A stretch of 64,000 bases of DNA, from contig JBDOQK010000005.1 in assembly GCA_040437565.1 (NCBI GenBank), positions 806,001-870,000 of the forward strand, in the 5' to 3' direction. The DNA comes from Albugo candida. Its lineage: Eukaryota; Oomycota; Peronosporomycetes; Albuginales. The notes beneath the pieces are model-generated. The model was not told the origin of the DNA. It saw only the letters and a program-made list of their open reading frames with translations, and did no database searches. Shown piece by piece: positions 1 to 11,093 of this stretch. Position 1 is the first letter of the stretch. Each line of letters opens with the position of its first letter. Position numbers and translations under genes: made by a program.

Positions 1-364
1 TATCGTCACAAGTCCAGCAAGGTTGTGAAGTGGATCCAAAAAAGCAATGGCGTTTGTTCAGTTCGATTTCTTTGTGCAGATGCTTCTCCTTCGCCCGAAC
101 ATCCGCAGCAAATTCGAATTGAGGGATATCGTTCAAAATATAGTAATATAATCGCATCTCTTGCTATAGCTTTCTTCACAGGAAACATCATTAAATACCC
201 AAATACCACACTCATTGATTTGAAGGGTAGGAGAGCGTTGATCCTGGCATTCGGATAGAACGTGCATAAGACTTCAGAATCGTATGCTCGACAAAAAAGT
301 GGATAGTAGCAAGTACAAAAATTGATTTCGTCATCACCCATCTCCAACCCAGCCATCGGATGTG
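1..364 (-). CDS. Left-edge coding fragments, two competing readings
   Basis: Two minus-strand readings are coding-like here and I cannot choose between them. In the first, a splice acceptor (TTTGCAG, ending at 365) is followed by an open exon 364-212 of 50 codons. It holds a hydrophobic span (WVMTKSIFVLATIHFF) and ends at TGA 214-212, so it would be the C-terminus of a membrane protein whose upstream exons are not resolved. In the second, an ATG at 356 opens a frame that splices through a 43-nt intron (206-164) into an exon that leaves the window, with charged helical sequence (RAKEKHLHKEIELNKRH). The two readings overlap between 212 and 356, so at most one holds there. I recognise no family. 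Confidence 0.3.
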
Positions 365-1192
365 CTGCAAATTATGTCGGCTTATTCTAAGAGATATTCT
401 AAACTTTTTTCATATGATAGATCAGAACTCAAGAATTCTTAGAACATTCAACGTCGCAATTGTACGTGTTATAGCGAATTTAATTCATATGGGCATGCTG
501 CATCCGCGTGACTACATTTCCACAGCATATATTTTTGAAAAATGGAGCGAACAGTCGGATGATTTTTTCTTTTATTGGATCGACAATAATCGAAAGGAGT
601 TAGTAGCATGATTCTCAGTCTGACTTGTACGAGAGCTCTCTCGGCCCTATAATCAGGATGATGATTTGAGAACTCTCTATTAGGAAGAATAGAACGAAAG
701 ACTTTGTGGCAATTCATCTATCCTTTCATCTTTGGTCTGAACGGACATCCTCATCGAATTATCTACATTTATGTAGCGTCGATCTTGATGACTCAGATTC
801 TTTGAAAAAGGCTAAAATTGCGCATTCATATCGACTTTGATGAAGTAACGTTTGATATCTTGAAGATTTCAAGTTTATTTGAGCGGAAGTGCCCGACCTG
901 CACGACACTATACCTTCTTCTACATTCCAGAACTTCTCGCTAGACGAGTTGGTACATAGCGAGTCGAGTGAGCGAAAGAAAAGACATGCTTTTTTGGTTT
1001 ACCTTGCCACACGATGAGAATTACGACATGAGTTTTTTAAGAAATTTTGTAGAATAACTTTGACATTGCTAGCATGCTCTTGCTTGACAAAGCGCTCCAT
1101 ATTCCTATCGAATCGTTTCAAGTCTTACATCGACCGTGGTCGATCGAACACGCTTCCCTTAAAGCAGTCGCGTATATTAGCGCGCGAAAGTC
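365..1192. other. Stretch without a secure gene
   Basis: No complete gene could be assembled. On the minus strand a short hydrophobic coding-like piece near 525-580 (KIIRLFAPFFKN) is followed by a GTAGTC donor and may be an upstream exon of the membrane protein ending at 212. Another open minus-strand stretch lies around 830-940. Plus-strand open frames here have no recognisable sequence and look like shadows. Confidence 0.3.
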
Positions 1193-3666
1193 TTACGGCA
1201 CGAAATCTCTCGCAGCGTAGAGCGCCTTTACCAACGCAAGTACTGGTTGCGATTCGAAGCATTCTGTCTTTTGCTCTTTTAAGAATATAATTTCTTGTTT
1301 TAAAACATTTCCTGCAATTTCTGTTGTACGATCAGCTGTTTTTCTAGTGGTAGCCTTGATATCATATTCAGGATCAAAGCAATTGACGGTTCTTGAGATC
1401 TTCACAAAAATAGATTCAGCTCGTATCAGCAAGCTAATGAATGGAGCAATATACCGTATAAACGTGTTGTAGTAAACAGTGGTGAAGAGTGCTGTGATGA
1501 ACTGACAATCCATGCGGTCCATTACACCACCATGTCCCGGTATCACAGAGTCGAAATCCTACCGAATATCTGTAAAAAATATTGCTTTATCAACCAAATG
1601 TCACGAGGTACCTTTAGTTTGTATGTTCTTTTGATGGCGGAAGCATAGAAGCCACCGAATGGTGCAATGAGGGATGTAAATATCGAAAATACGATGGAAT
1701 GTAGCTACGAAACAAGAGATCTGGTTACATATTCCGAAATCTTCGTGCGTCTAATTACCTGAATAGGCATGAGCGTGATGGTTTCTTTTCCTAAATAATA
1801 TGCCACAAGCGATGGCAAGTGGTAATCTGCTGCTATGAATACCGGATTGGGGTGGCACGACAAGTCAGCTGGAATCAGCTACANNNNNNNNNNNNNNNNN
1901 NNNNNNNNNNNNNNNNNNNNNNNNNNNNNNNNNNNNNNNNNNNNNNNNNNNNNNNNNNNNNNNNNNNNNNNNNNNNNNNNNNNAGCTAATGAATGGAGCA
2001 ATATACCGTATAAACGTGTTGTAGTAAACAGTGGTGAAGAGTGCTGTGATGAACTGACAATCCATGCGGTCCATTACACCACCATGTCCCGGTATCACAG
2101 AGTCGAAATCCTACCGAATATCTGTAAAAAATATTGCTTTATCAACCAAATGTCACGAGGTACCTTTAGTTTGTATGTTCTTTTGATGGCGGAAGCATAG
2201 AAGCCACCGAATGGTGCAATGAGGGATGTAAATATCGAAAATACGATGGAATGTAGCTACGAAACAAGAGATCTGGTTACATATTCCGAAATCTTCGTGC
2301 GTCTAATTACCTGAATAGGCATGAGCGTGATGGTTTCTTTTCCTAAATAATATGCCACAAGCGATGGCAAGTGGTAATCTGCTGCTATGAATACCGGATT
2401 GGGGTGGCACGACAAGTCAGCTGGAATCAGCTACAATGGACATATGAATACACCATTCCGTACAGAATTTAAGGCACTTTACCTGCAAGGTTTCCAGAGG
2501 GCAAATCATCCATTGAAACTAGATACAAACGGTGGACGCTCAAGCACTCATCAATACGGACAGAGTAACCCTTCGTATACCTTTGAAAACACCGCACTTG
2601 TGAGTGCTCCAAAGACAATTGTACACAGAAATGCACCAACGAATCCTTCCCACGTTTTGTTCGGAGACAAGCGCAAGAAGGGAGTTCGGATGAATTTTCG
2701 GCCGAACACTTTCCCGCAAAAAAAAGCGAAACAATCATTACAGATGACCAATGATACTGGGAAAACAAACCAAAACAAGCCTGAAAACACAGAACAGGTG
2801 AATAACCGCTCGCGAAATCCAGTGATGACACTAGACCATTAAAAATATTGAACAAAACGTATTTCATCTGGAACACGATCAGCCCCAAAGTGACTATAGT
2901 CCATGTATACTGCCCTGTAAGTATGCATATATGAACACTTTCCGATAATGATACGCACAAGAACTCTCACCCATTTGATATTTGTAATAACCTATTGAGC
3001 GCTACATTAGCGTCAATTAAAATATAAGGATAACGGCCACACTTGCCTTTCTTAAGACTGAGTACTGACATGACAAAAAGCACAGCATATAAACTGAATG
3101 AGACCCACGTATGATACCCAAGGTAACGAACAACAAAGTCTGGGACAACTCGGATCTTGCGAGTCTCAACAAAAGTCGCAAACGAATCTCCATAATTGTA
3201 AATGAGTGCGACTAAGAACCATGACCACTACAAAATCAATGAAATATCGCTTCTCGCCTTCAAACATAGTCCAACTTGCCTGAATGGATCGAAACCACGG
3301 TATGTTTTTTTCCGCTGCTGCCCTGTAGCGAACATTGACTAGTTCTTTGAATATAAGCGTTTGTAGAACGACAACGAGTATCCAAGCGTAAAGATGTCCA
3401 CCATAAAGTATTGCAGAAAACGATGCAATCATGAGAGCTCCCATGGCGATACGGAGCCAGAACTTATTCCATGCTGACAGGGAGGATTTTTTTGAAGTTA
3501 AAGATGAGGAGGATCTGTGCTGATGCGATTTTGAGAATGAATTCGAATGTCTTGAGAAGAAAGAACGATGAGAACCAGAGTTATGCATAGTGGAAGATCT
3601 TCGTTTTCGTAGCATTCCCAGGGATACTTCATTACTCGGCTTGAGCGCTTTAGCGGAATCCGTCAT
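1193..3666 (-). CDS. CDS1: Phosphatidate cytidylyltransferase (CDP-diacylglycerol synthase)
   Basis: This integral ER membrane enzyme makes CDP-diacylglycerol from CTP and phosphatidic acid, feeding phosphatidylinositol and phosphatidylglycerol synthesis. The family signature is intact: LSPNKTWEGFVGA, then SAIKRTYKLKDFDSVIPGHG followed by GVMDRMD. The first ATG at 3666 gives about 495 residues in nine exons: 3666-3280, 3227-3041, 2991-2971, 2914-2837, 2780-2581, 2518-2483, 2430-2311, 2256-2164 and a last exon ending at 1193. Introns are 49-62 nt, and the first has a GC donor. Two exons are tiny (21 and 36 nt), but both restore residues that match the family. The last exon is read from the left contig copy (1558-1193), because 1432-1883 and 1984-2435 are the same sequence on either side of a gap. 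The N-terminus is Ser-rich and probably cytosolic. The C-terminus after IRYIAPF is longer than in animal enzymes and is the least certain part. Confidence 0.9.
1432..2435. repeat. Gap 1884-1983 with 452-bp repeated flanks
   Basis: 1432-1883 and 1984-2435 are the same sequence; they are unmerged contig ends inside the CDP-diacylglycerol synthase gene. Confidence 0.95.
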
Positions 3667-3723
3667 GTTGCAATCGATCTTACAGACCCGCAAAGTGTGT
3701 GGTCGACATCAAGTTTGAACTGG

Positions 3724-4216
3724 TGATCAGTTGGACAATTCGTTTAACAACCGACGGATGCTTCTGCCACTCAACGCTCAGATATGTGCGTATGGCTCAT
3801 CAGGTGGTGCCTTGAGCATTCATGGAGCACCATCAGCGGGTACTCGATACAAAAATTTAGCAGACTCGTAATGTCACATAGAAATCGAAGCGCTGCCATA
3901 CTTAGCCGGAGAAATGTAAAGTGCAAGNNNNNNNNNNNNNNNNNNNNNNNNNNNNNNNNNNNNNNNNNNNNNNNNNNNNNNNNNNNNNNNNNNNNNNNNN
4001 NNNNNNNNNNNNNNNNNNNNNNNNNNNTGATCAGTTGGACAATTCGTTTAACAACCGACGGATGCTTCTGCCACTCAACGCTCAGATATGTGCGTATGGC
4101 TCATCAGGTGGTGCCTTGAGCATTCATGGAGCACCATCAGCGGGTACTCGATACTCGTAATGTCACATAGAAATCGAAGCGCTGCCATACTTAGCCGGAG
4201 AAATGTAAAGTGCAAG
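3724..4216. repeat. Gap 3928-4027 with repeated flanks, 15-bp indel
   Basis: 3724-3927 and 4028-4216 match except for 15 extra bases in the left copy near 3845-3860. Confidence 0.95.
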
Positions 4217-4260
4217 GTGCACAAAGCTGGCTGATTAAAAGCCAATTGTTCCAAACAATC

Positions 4261-4864
4261 GTGATGATCAATTATCAAATCAGCGCCTCAATTTGGCGAG
4301 ACGGAAGGATAAAAGTGGCTTTGCAGGTGATAGTCTTAAGGGACAGCTTATTGATCGCTTGGTCTTTCACAAAGTGTCAAGGATAAAGACAGAGTCCAAA
4401 TCAATGCAAACGGATTTCATGTCTGTATAGATTTTTTCCTGAAATTGCTGAGCAATATGAGCCCGTTCACAAACCCCATCTAGGTGCTTGAGTCTATTTG
4501 TCACGGTTCAGTNNNNNNNNNNNNNNNNNNNNNNNNNNNNNNNNNNNNNNNNNNNNNNNNNNNNNNNNNNNNNNNNNNNNNNNNNNNNNNNNNNNNNNNN
4601 NNNNNNNNNNNNGTGATGATCAATTATCAAATCAGCGCCTCAATTTGGCGAGACGGAAGGATAAAAGTGGCTTTGCAGGTGATAGTCTTAAGGGACAGCT
4701 TATTGATCGCTTGGTCTTTCACAAAGTGTCAAGGATAAAGACAGAGTCCAAATCAATGCAAACGGATTTCATGTCTGTATAGATTTTTTCCTGAAATTGC
4801 TGAGCAATATGAGCCCGTTCACAAACCCCATCTAGGTGCTTGAGTCTATTTGTCACGGTTCAGT
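4261..4864. repeat. Gap 4513-4612 with 252-bp repeated flanks
   Basis: 4261-4512 repeats as 4613-4864. Confidence 0.95.
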
Positions 4865-5054
4865 CCCTTCTGCGTACCCACGAAATCGTCACTGCGGCAA
4901 GAAAGAGGCATCGTCGCTATTATGTATATTTCGCACAAAATGGGATGGACTGTGGTACCATCTCAAAAATACATCGTGTACACAAAATTGCTTCAAGTAA
5001 AACCTAAGCAACATATTGCCTATGAGGTACTGCATTTTTCAGTGAATACGAGCC

Positions 5055-5997
5055 TCATAGCTTACGTTGTTTCTTATTGTAAGAAACGGCTTCCGTGTGT
5101 CCTGATAAATTCTGATTTACTTCTGCTCGCCCATTGTCTGCTTGTTCTCTTTCATTATTTGCGTTGCAGCTTCTTGCATTCCCTGCTTCGCTTCCATAAT
5201 TTTTAGGACTACATCCATTTCCGATATTATTCCCACTTTCATTTCCCGATGAACCCCAGTGTTTTGCCTCTGCAGCTTGGATACCTTTGAACTGCTCACG
5301 CTTCAACTTGACTCGGGTCTCAAATTCAAATCCGCTCTTGAAATAATCCAATCGAGATGGTGCAGAGATGTGCAGCAATTCTTCTTCGATTGCACAAGCC
5401 TATAAGCATTGAGATAATTAGTCACATTTGTCACACCAAAATGAGAAAACGTCTCGTTCATACCACTTGAAGTATATCGTCGTAGGAATTACACTTGTTT
5501 AAATATGCGTCCCGGATTTTCGATCGGACTGCTTGACGTTCCTCTATTGTTAAATACATTCTCCAATTCTGCATGTTTGAAGACGATCCACCGGGTGTTC
5601 GTCCAGATGAGGTAGGCAGTGTCGTACCAGCTGCTGAAAAATTTGTAGCTGATGATCCAGGCAACCGTGGGTTTGAAGCCATCGGATTGTTTGCATTGGG
5701 TCCAGTGTTGTGCATATTCATGGATCGATTATAGACACCTGTGGCGGTCACTGCACGCAGCATCTGCGGAGGCCCTGTGTTTGGTTCGTTATGCATAACA
5801 TTAGAATTTCCGTGGCCATGAACAAGTGAGTGCTGCGATAACCCGGCCATAGAATTCGGTCGATTATGATTGGATGGTTGATGCGATTGATTTCTTGCAT
5901 GTGCGTGTGGCAAATGTACTGCAGGCGCATTGGAAGCATTGGCTGAAAGTGTATGTTTAAGCGAAGGAATATTCGGACTCGCACCGGAGCTACTCAT
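5055..5997 (-). CDS. MED15: Mediator subunit 15-like KIX protein
   Basis: Two exons (5997-5464 and 5399-5055, joined in phase 0 over a 64-nt intron) encode about 292 residues. The first 145 residues are low-complexity, rich in Asn, Ser, His and Pro. A KIX-like three-helix domain follows: NWRMYLTIEERQAVRSKIRD, then the junction residues DILQVACAIEEEL, then SAPSRLDYFKSGFEFETRVK. The spacing and the NWR, ER, KI and DY-K positions resemble plant MED15 KIX domains, which bind activators for the Mediator tail. The start is the first ATG of the frame; upstream only a TTG is available. The Asn/Gly-rich tail after the KIX domain could be misframed, because another frame there is also open and looks coiled-coil. 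The family call rests on the KIX segment alone. Confidence 0.6.
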
Positions 5998-6364
5998 TTC
6001 TCTAATATAGAAAGTGTGCGAGGAATTCAAATACTGAGAATGAGATAAATGACTCCACAATATAGAACAAAAAGCACACGTACAAATAACACTAACTGTT
6101 AGCGTCGGATAGCTGGCTCCTTTACGTAATTACAATTCTTTTACATAGTGAAAGAAGGATAGCGTGCTTACGAATGGTGTTACGCTTCGAGCTGACAATA
6201 GAGAAGTCGAAAAGTTCTTCGATTTTCGCACTTGTCAATCGACAGGTAATAATTACTAATAAGGAATGCTGTTTGCTATTGCGCTTACCATATCGGCAAG
6301 AGAGTAGTTGAGCAAATTACTTATATGCAAATGATTGGCGACTATCGCCACCTTGATTGCAGCG
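5998..6364. promoter_or_regulatory. Intergenic spacer between ROGDI and the MED15-like gene
   Basis: This 367-bp spacer lies upstream of the MED15-like start and downstream of the ROGDI stop. It should hold the promoter of the former and the terminator of the latter. I see no ORF with coding character and no clear motif. Confidence 0.3.
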
Positions 6365-7584
6365 TCAGCGTACGCAGTCTAATAAAGCTTGAGCGTTTGC
6401 CTGAGTATGTGACAGCCACTTTATTTCATCATCTAGACATCCAAGCATCTCTTCAAGCTGTGGTATCATGACTGTTGTGCTTGCATAGTCTACAATCTCC
6501 ATGTTTTGACCTCGTAGCGAGCTGAATATGATCAAATCAGATTGGATTTTGCATCAAAAATATGACTCGCATCGTACCACACACTACCAAGGACTTCACT
6601 CTTGCTGATGCAGCCATCGAGGAAGTTCTGCTGAGGCTTTTTGGTTTCGGAGATCTGGAAAGCCTCTATCAGTAATTCTCCGCGGTGAAGTGACATCTCA
6701 ATGACGACATCAGAAGGGAGTGCGGGTTGAAAACGCTACAGATTTATAAGTTGTAATGTCAGCCAATGATCATCTCGTGGACAAAGCTCGAGAAAGAGAT
6801 CATACCAAATCAGAGTGATTGTTGTAAGGAAATCGCCGTCGAGTCGGTAAACGTAAAACATCTCCCGCATTGCGCAAATGACGACACATTTCCCTTATTA
6901 TCTAGGGCCACGATAGCGTGATTCGTCTAGCCAAATACAAGCTCTACTCACCTCGTACAATCTATCTACGCGCTGAGCTAACTCCTTTGTCCCGTGTGAA
7001 AGAGTGTCATCAGCTACCTCCTCTGCGGGGCTATCGTCAACGCCAAACGAAAAAAGCCAAGCTTCCAACTCCCGTATCTGACTTAGTTGACTTTCAATAA
7101 TACGATGAAATTCCAATATCTGGTGCAACACACAATATTGCTGTAACCTACGATGCCACAAGATGAAATATCGATTCGATTGTCATATTCATGCAACCAA
7201 CACACTTTGTATTAACCGTGGTATTTCGTCCTGATTTGGTGAACTTTAGCTCGACATCGGCAGCAACGATAAGATGCCCCTTTATTCTAGGAATATGACA
7301 ACATTGATAATACATTTTACATAGATCAATGATACCTCCATCCGGATCTCTGTTTTGAAATTAGCGTTTGTGATGCATTTCTCAATGCGAATTTTTCCCC
7401 ATAAAAAATCTAAGCGTTCTAGTTCCTCCTTTGCATGAGTAATTGTATGCAACACATTCACTGTCAGAAAATTCTTTACTTCAGAGCTCTATGCAAGGAT
7501 GCGTTCAGCTGCTTTCTATCGCACAAATTCTGTATTTACCCATGCAGCGAGCTCTTCTTGAATTTGATAATCTGCATCCGCCAT
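6365..7584 (-). CDS. ROGDI: ROGDI / Rav2 leucine-zipper protein, RAVE-complex subunit
   Basis: Seven exons (7584-7540, 7488-7336, 7279-7202, 7140-6952, 6901-6806, 6735-6578, 6521-6365) join in frame over 50-70 nt introns to give 291 residues, close to human ROGDI (287). The start MADADYQIQEELAAW matches the family's early glutamate- and tryptophan-containing helix. RFQPALPSDVVIEMSLHRGE corresponds to the conserved APALPSDLLV segment, and the C-terminus ends in the expected paired helices (VMIPQLEEMLGCLDDEIKWL). The RAVE complex promotes reassembly of V1 and V0 sectors of the vacuolar ATPase, so the protein should act in the cytosol at endolysosomal membranes. The exon 3-4 junction (TGT to CAA) is the least certain. 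The gene is divergent from the TPR gene at 7661. Confidence 0.8.
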
Positions 7585-7660
7585 TCGGTCAGTAGTAAAT
7601 AAATTATAGCGGTGCAATGATTCGCCAATTTATATCAAGAACGATTCACTAGCAATTGAA
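7585..7660. promoter_or_regulatory. Shared divergent promoter region
   Basis: Only 76 bp separate the start codons of ROGDI (minus) and the TPR protein (plus). Both transcripts must start in or around this AT-rich stretch, so it is probably a bidirectional promoter. No specific element was recognised. Confidence 0.5.
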
Positions 7661-10141
7661 ATGTCACGACACTCTTCCGTCGACTCAATCGTGCGCCAAC
7701 TATTCGATATATGGAAAGATTCAAATGGTGTTATCAGGTATTTCAATCAGCGCAAGAGACAACTGCGTTTGTTTCACCATTTTGTCGCTCTCAGCTCACA
7801 ATGTTTGCTTGAAAAAATATACTTTTATCAGTCGCAATATTTTACTTTGCTGGAAGCAAAAACAATCATAAGGAAATCCTGCAGCAATAAAACGAATCTT
7901 ACAACACAAGAAAGTCTGTCCAGCGTTCTGTCAAACCTCGCTGTAGCCTGTATCGGCGATGTACATGAAGATTTGGACACAAGACATAAAACACTTCTTC
8001 TCATCGAAAACATCAGAGATTTACAGAAGATTCAACATACGTCGATGGATAGTGTTCGCAGACAAATCTGCAAATTGAGCAATCTGAGGACTTTGGAAAG
8101 TCATATATCGCTCTTAAAGGAAAACTTTCATCTATTTGGATCTAAAAAAAACGTAAATACTAATCTGTTCACTATGGGTAGCTGTAAAAAATCTGCTGAG
8201 ATACAAGTTCCGCTGACGATGTCATTGCCCGAGTTTACAAATTTTCTTGTAGCGTACTTTGAGTACAGCGATTTTTTCTCGTATGAGAATCTGAAACAGG
8301 TATTACTCTCATTCAAAAGCTCACTATAAGCGCCTGATCTTTGGCTGACAGACGTATTGCGAAATGAAGAGCACGTATTCTCATTCCGTTATAAGGCACA
8401 TGTTTGTCGAGCCATCTCGACAGGAGGATGCTCAAGTGACATGTCTCGCGGAAGCTAACGGTGATCTTGCATGGATGACATTTCCTTTTTACCTAGAGCT
8501 TTTCTGTCGTATTGCAATCCTCTACTCTTCCGCAACGAAGCAAGAAAATGAAGGTCAGGTCCGTGAAGTGGAGTCACAAAGCCCTTCAGAATTGGAAAAT
8601 TGTCTTGCAAATTTTTTTGTCAAATTTTTTCCTACTTCAGTTGGAATTCCTTACACGATGAGTAGAGTTTTGAACTCTCAATCGTCACCAATCAGTCAGA
8701 TGAATTTCTGCGTCATCAAACTGAGAGAGATGCTGGATACTACCAAGCTTTCTTCAGAGAAATTACTGAAGCGCTATTTATTCGAGCGCAGAGAAAACGG
8801 GCAATCATCTAACGCAGAAAGCATACGAGCAGCCTCGAGATTTTCTGCAAGTACTGAAGGTTATATTGGCGGCCGAAGGATGGATAGCGTTTCTGTGAAT
8901 GTGACGCTTATCAGAGAGATGCTGTTCATCCCAGAGTCACTCGGAAATCCTGAAGCGTACGCAAAAGTTCTGCGCGCTCAACATGCTAGAAACTTTGAGG
9001 TACTTTATCACCCAACGTATAATTTAATTTTCAGTATTTTGTTTCTAGCTTGCAATGACACAACTACATAGTTTCCGGGCTGAGTGCACAGAGTAAGCAA
9101 TTGTGAAATTGGATGCATATAGAAGCTCACAGCTTGTTCGGCTTTTTAGAAATCACGATCTGGGTTCAGAGAAGCGCCTTTTTTTTATTTTGTTGGAAGC
9201 CTCAATTNNNNNNNNNNNNNNNNNNNNNNNNNNNNNNNNNNNNNNNNNNNNNNNNNNNNNNNNNNNNNNNNNNNNNNNNNNNNNNNNNNNNNNNNNNNNN
9301 NNNNNNNAGGTACTTTATCACCCACCGTAAAATTTAATTTTCAGTATTTTGTTTCCAGCTTGCAATGACACAACTACATAGTTTCCGGGCTGAGTGCACA
9401 GAGTAAGCAATTGTGAAATTGGATGCATATAGAAGCTCACATCATGTTCGACTTTTTAGAAATCACGATCTGGGTTCAGAGAAGCGCCTTTTTTTTATTT
9501 TGTTGGAAGCCTCAATTCATGATAGCGCTTATAATGACACACAGGCTTTACAATTATACATTGAGGCTCTCGAAGTGATAGAAGACCTTTCTCCAGTGCA
9601 TCCAGGGTTAGCACTGGCTAAAGGTTGCGTAGGCACAACTTTGTACTATGCTGGAAAGTTTGACCTAGCTCAGGAATATCATCAAGCAGCTATTGCTGCT
9701 CGTATTTGGGCGATTATATCTTTGCATGGTAAAAGTACGGAAATCGTAAAGGAATTTATCGAGAGTGACAATTTCAATACAGCAATATCAATGAACAACC
9801 TTGCTTGCTGCCTCTATACAACAGGAGAAACGGAATGTCAAGATAGAGCTTGTTTTCTCATAGACCAGGTATTTCGTATTTACGGGAAAATATATGGGCC
9901 ACAGAACCCAAGAACTGTACAAGTTGCTCATAATATGGAGATGATTCATGCAAAACAACTCAGGCTGACGAAGAAATTGTCGCGTGTATCTAATTCAAAA
10001 GATTATGCCGATGTCATATCAAATGCTCTTCTTTTCAAAGCGGCGTCGATACTGCCTGCACCGACCAAAAAGAAGGCGCAAGGAGAAGCGAAAAGAACAA
10101 TCAGAAAGAGAACAGGCGAATCGAATCGAAAGCAAAAATGA
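7661..10141 (+). CDS. TPR-repeat protein of unknown function
   Basis: Four exons (7661-8299, 8352-8999, 9049-9092 with its duplicate copy 9359-9402, and 9460-10141) give about 670 residues. The introns are 49-57 nt and all junctions keep frame. The first 430 residues are helical with no recognised domain. The C-terminal part has kinesin-light-chain-like TPR motifs (ALQLYIEALEVIEDLSPVHP, then TTLYYAGKFDLAQEYHQAAI), and later NNLACCLYTTGE with a partner helix. It ends in a Lys/Arg-rich tail (PTKKKAQGEAKRTIRKR) that could be nuclear-targeting or nucleic-acid-binding. The contig copies around the gap at 9208 differ by SNPs, including TAG versus CAG at the acceptor of the second intron. The stop lies 13 bp from the convergent membrane-protein gene. 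Its partner and role are unknown. Confidence 0.7.
8998..9517. repeat. Gap 9208-9307 with 210-bp repeated flanks
   Basis: 8998-9207 repeats as 9308-9517 with several SNPs, including one in an intron acceptor (TAG versus CAG). Confidence 0.95.
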
Positions 10142-10154
10142 GTGGATTTCATGC

Positions 10155-11093
10155 TCAGTTTTGCTTATATTTGGTGACTTGAGAGAACAACACCTGCTCT
10201 ATTCTACTTTTCGAATATTTGTTGAGTAGGATAAACGCCAACAAGAGATCAAGAAAAAGGGCTTGCAATCCAAACTGGGCGAGAAAACGTTGCTGGCTTG
10301 CTATGTACGCGATAACACCAGCCAGAGTTGCTGTGCACACCGAAGTTAGCATAGATGATAGTGCGCTCCGCAGAGCAACGGGTCGTTTACTGGAATCAGT
10401 GAGTGTGCACGCGATCACCTGAATCAAAAAGGCACTCGCAAATAGATTTGCTGTCATAACGAGCACAAAATGAATCGAATTTGCATCCTTTGCTTCTCCC
10501 CACGCAAGGGCTAATGATTTCGTTGTAATCGATTTATACCACGCTAAGGTGAGTCCAATGCCCGTCAGCACCAAATCCTTCGGAACCTTTAGGTAACCAA
10601 ACACCAGCTCGGATACGATGAAAAGCGGAACACATTTTGCACTGATTGCTCTGTAGTGTGGCCACTCATTGAAGATTGGCTGTATGACTGATGTTCCCGC
10701 ACAGCTCACTGCTATGACACATAAAAAGAGCTTCATTTCCGCCCAAATGAGCTTTGGTAACCGTGATTTTTGTCGTGTTTTCTTCGACAATGATGGTCCA
10801 ACAAGTGGCCATAATTTAGATCGACAAGTCATGCATACGTAGAATATGTACGTATGCTTCAAGAAAGACAGCAGCGAAGGCGAATTTGCATAGTTGCCAT
10901 GTGTCAAAAGTTCATAATATGCAGCCGCAATCGCAATGCATAAAATTAGTACGTTTGGTAGGAAAGTGATAAGACTATCGAGCAATGGAGAAAATTGAGG
11001 TTGTGAGCTATGCTGATCCGAAGATATCCGTCGTTTGCTGCTTTCTTTTGCCTGTGCTGCTCTATTGTGCTGCCGGCGTCGATGACGTGGCAT
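10155..11093 (-). CDS. Polytopic membrane protein of unknown function
   Basis: A single exon of 312 codons starts at ATG 11093. The N-terminus is very basic (MPRHRRRQHNRAAQAKESSK). Six to eight hydrophobic spans follow, for example SLITFLPNVLILCIAIAAAY, LFLCVIAVSCAGTSVIQPIF, FVLVMTANLFASAFLIQVIA and ALFLDLLLAFILLNKYSKS. I recognise no family. The charge pattern suggests the N-terminus faces the cytosol. The gene converges on the TPR gene with 13 bp between stops, so the 3' UTRs must overlap. Confidence 0.75.
   Translation of the reverse strand: MPRHRRRQHNRAAQAKESSKRRISSDQHSSQPQFSPLLDSLITFLPNVLILCIAIAAAYYELLTHGNYANSPSLLSFLKHTYIFYVCMTCRSKLWPLVGPSLSKKTRQKSRLPKLIWAEMKLFLCVIAVSCAGTSVIQPIFNEWPHYRAISAKCVPLFIVSELVFGYLKVPKDLVLTGIGLTLAWYKSITTKSLALAWGEAKDANSIHFVLVMTANLFASAFLIQVIACTLTDSSKRPVALRSALSSMLTSVCTATLAGVIAYIASQQRFLAQFGLQALFLDLLLAFILLNKYSKSRIEQVLFSQVTKYKQN

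Larger units (their letters stand above)
3667..5054 (-). other. Poorly resolved stretch with a possible KxDL-like exon
   Basis: This stretch carries two gaps with duplicated flanks and no gene I can fully read. On the minus strand about 4857-4719 is open for 46 codons, with helical sequence ending MKSVCIDLDSVF. That resembles the KxDLDxIF core of KXD1, a BORC/BLOC-1-related subunit, but upstream and downstream exons could not be joined. An ATG-started minus-strand frame at 5035 and a short plus-strand frame at 3760-3870 are also open. The plus frame contains a 15-nt in-frame difference between the two contig copies. Confidence 0.25.

Noticed and set aside
1835-2842. Plus-strand open frames at 1835-2200 and 2387-2842
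   Set aside because: They are antisense to the exons of CDP-diacylglycerol synthase; the minus-strand reading carries the family signature.
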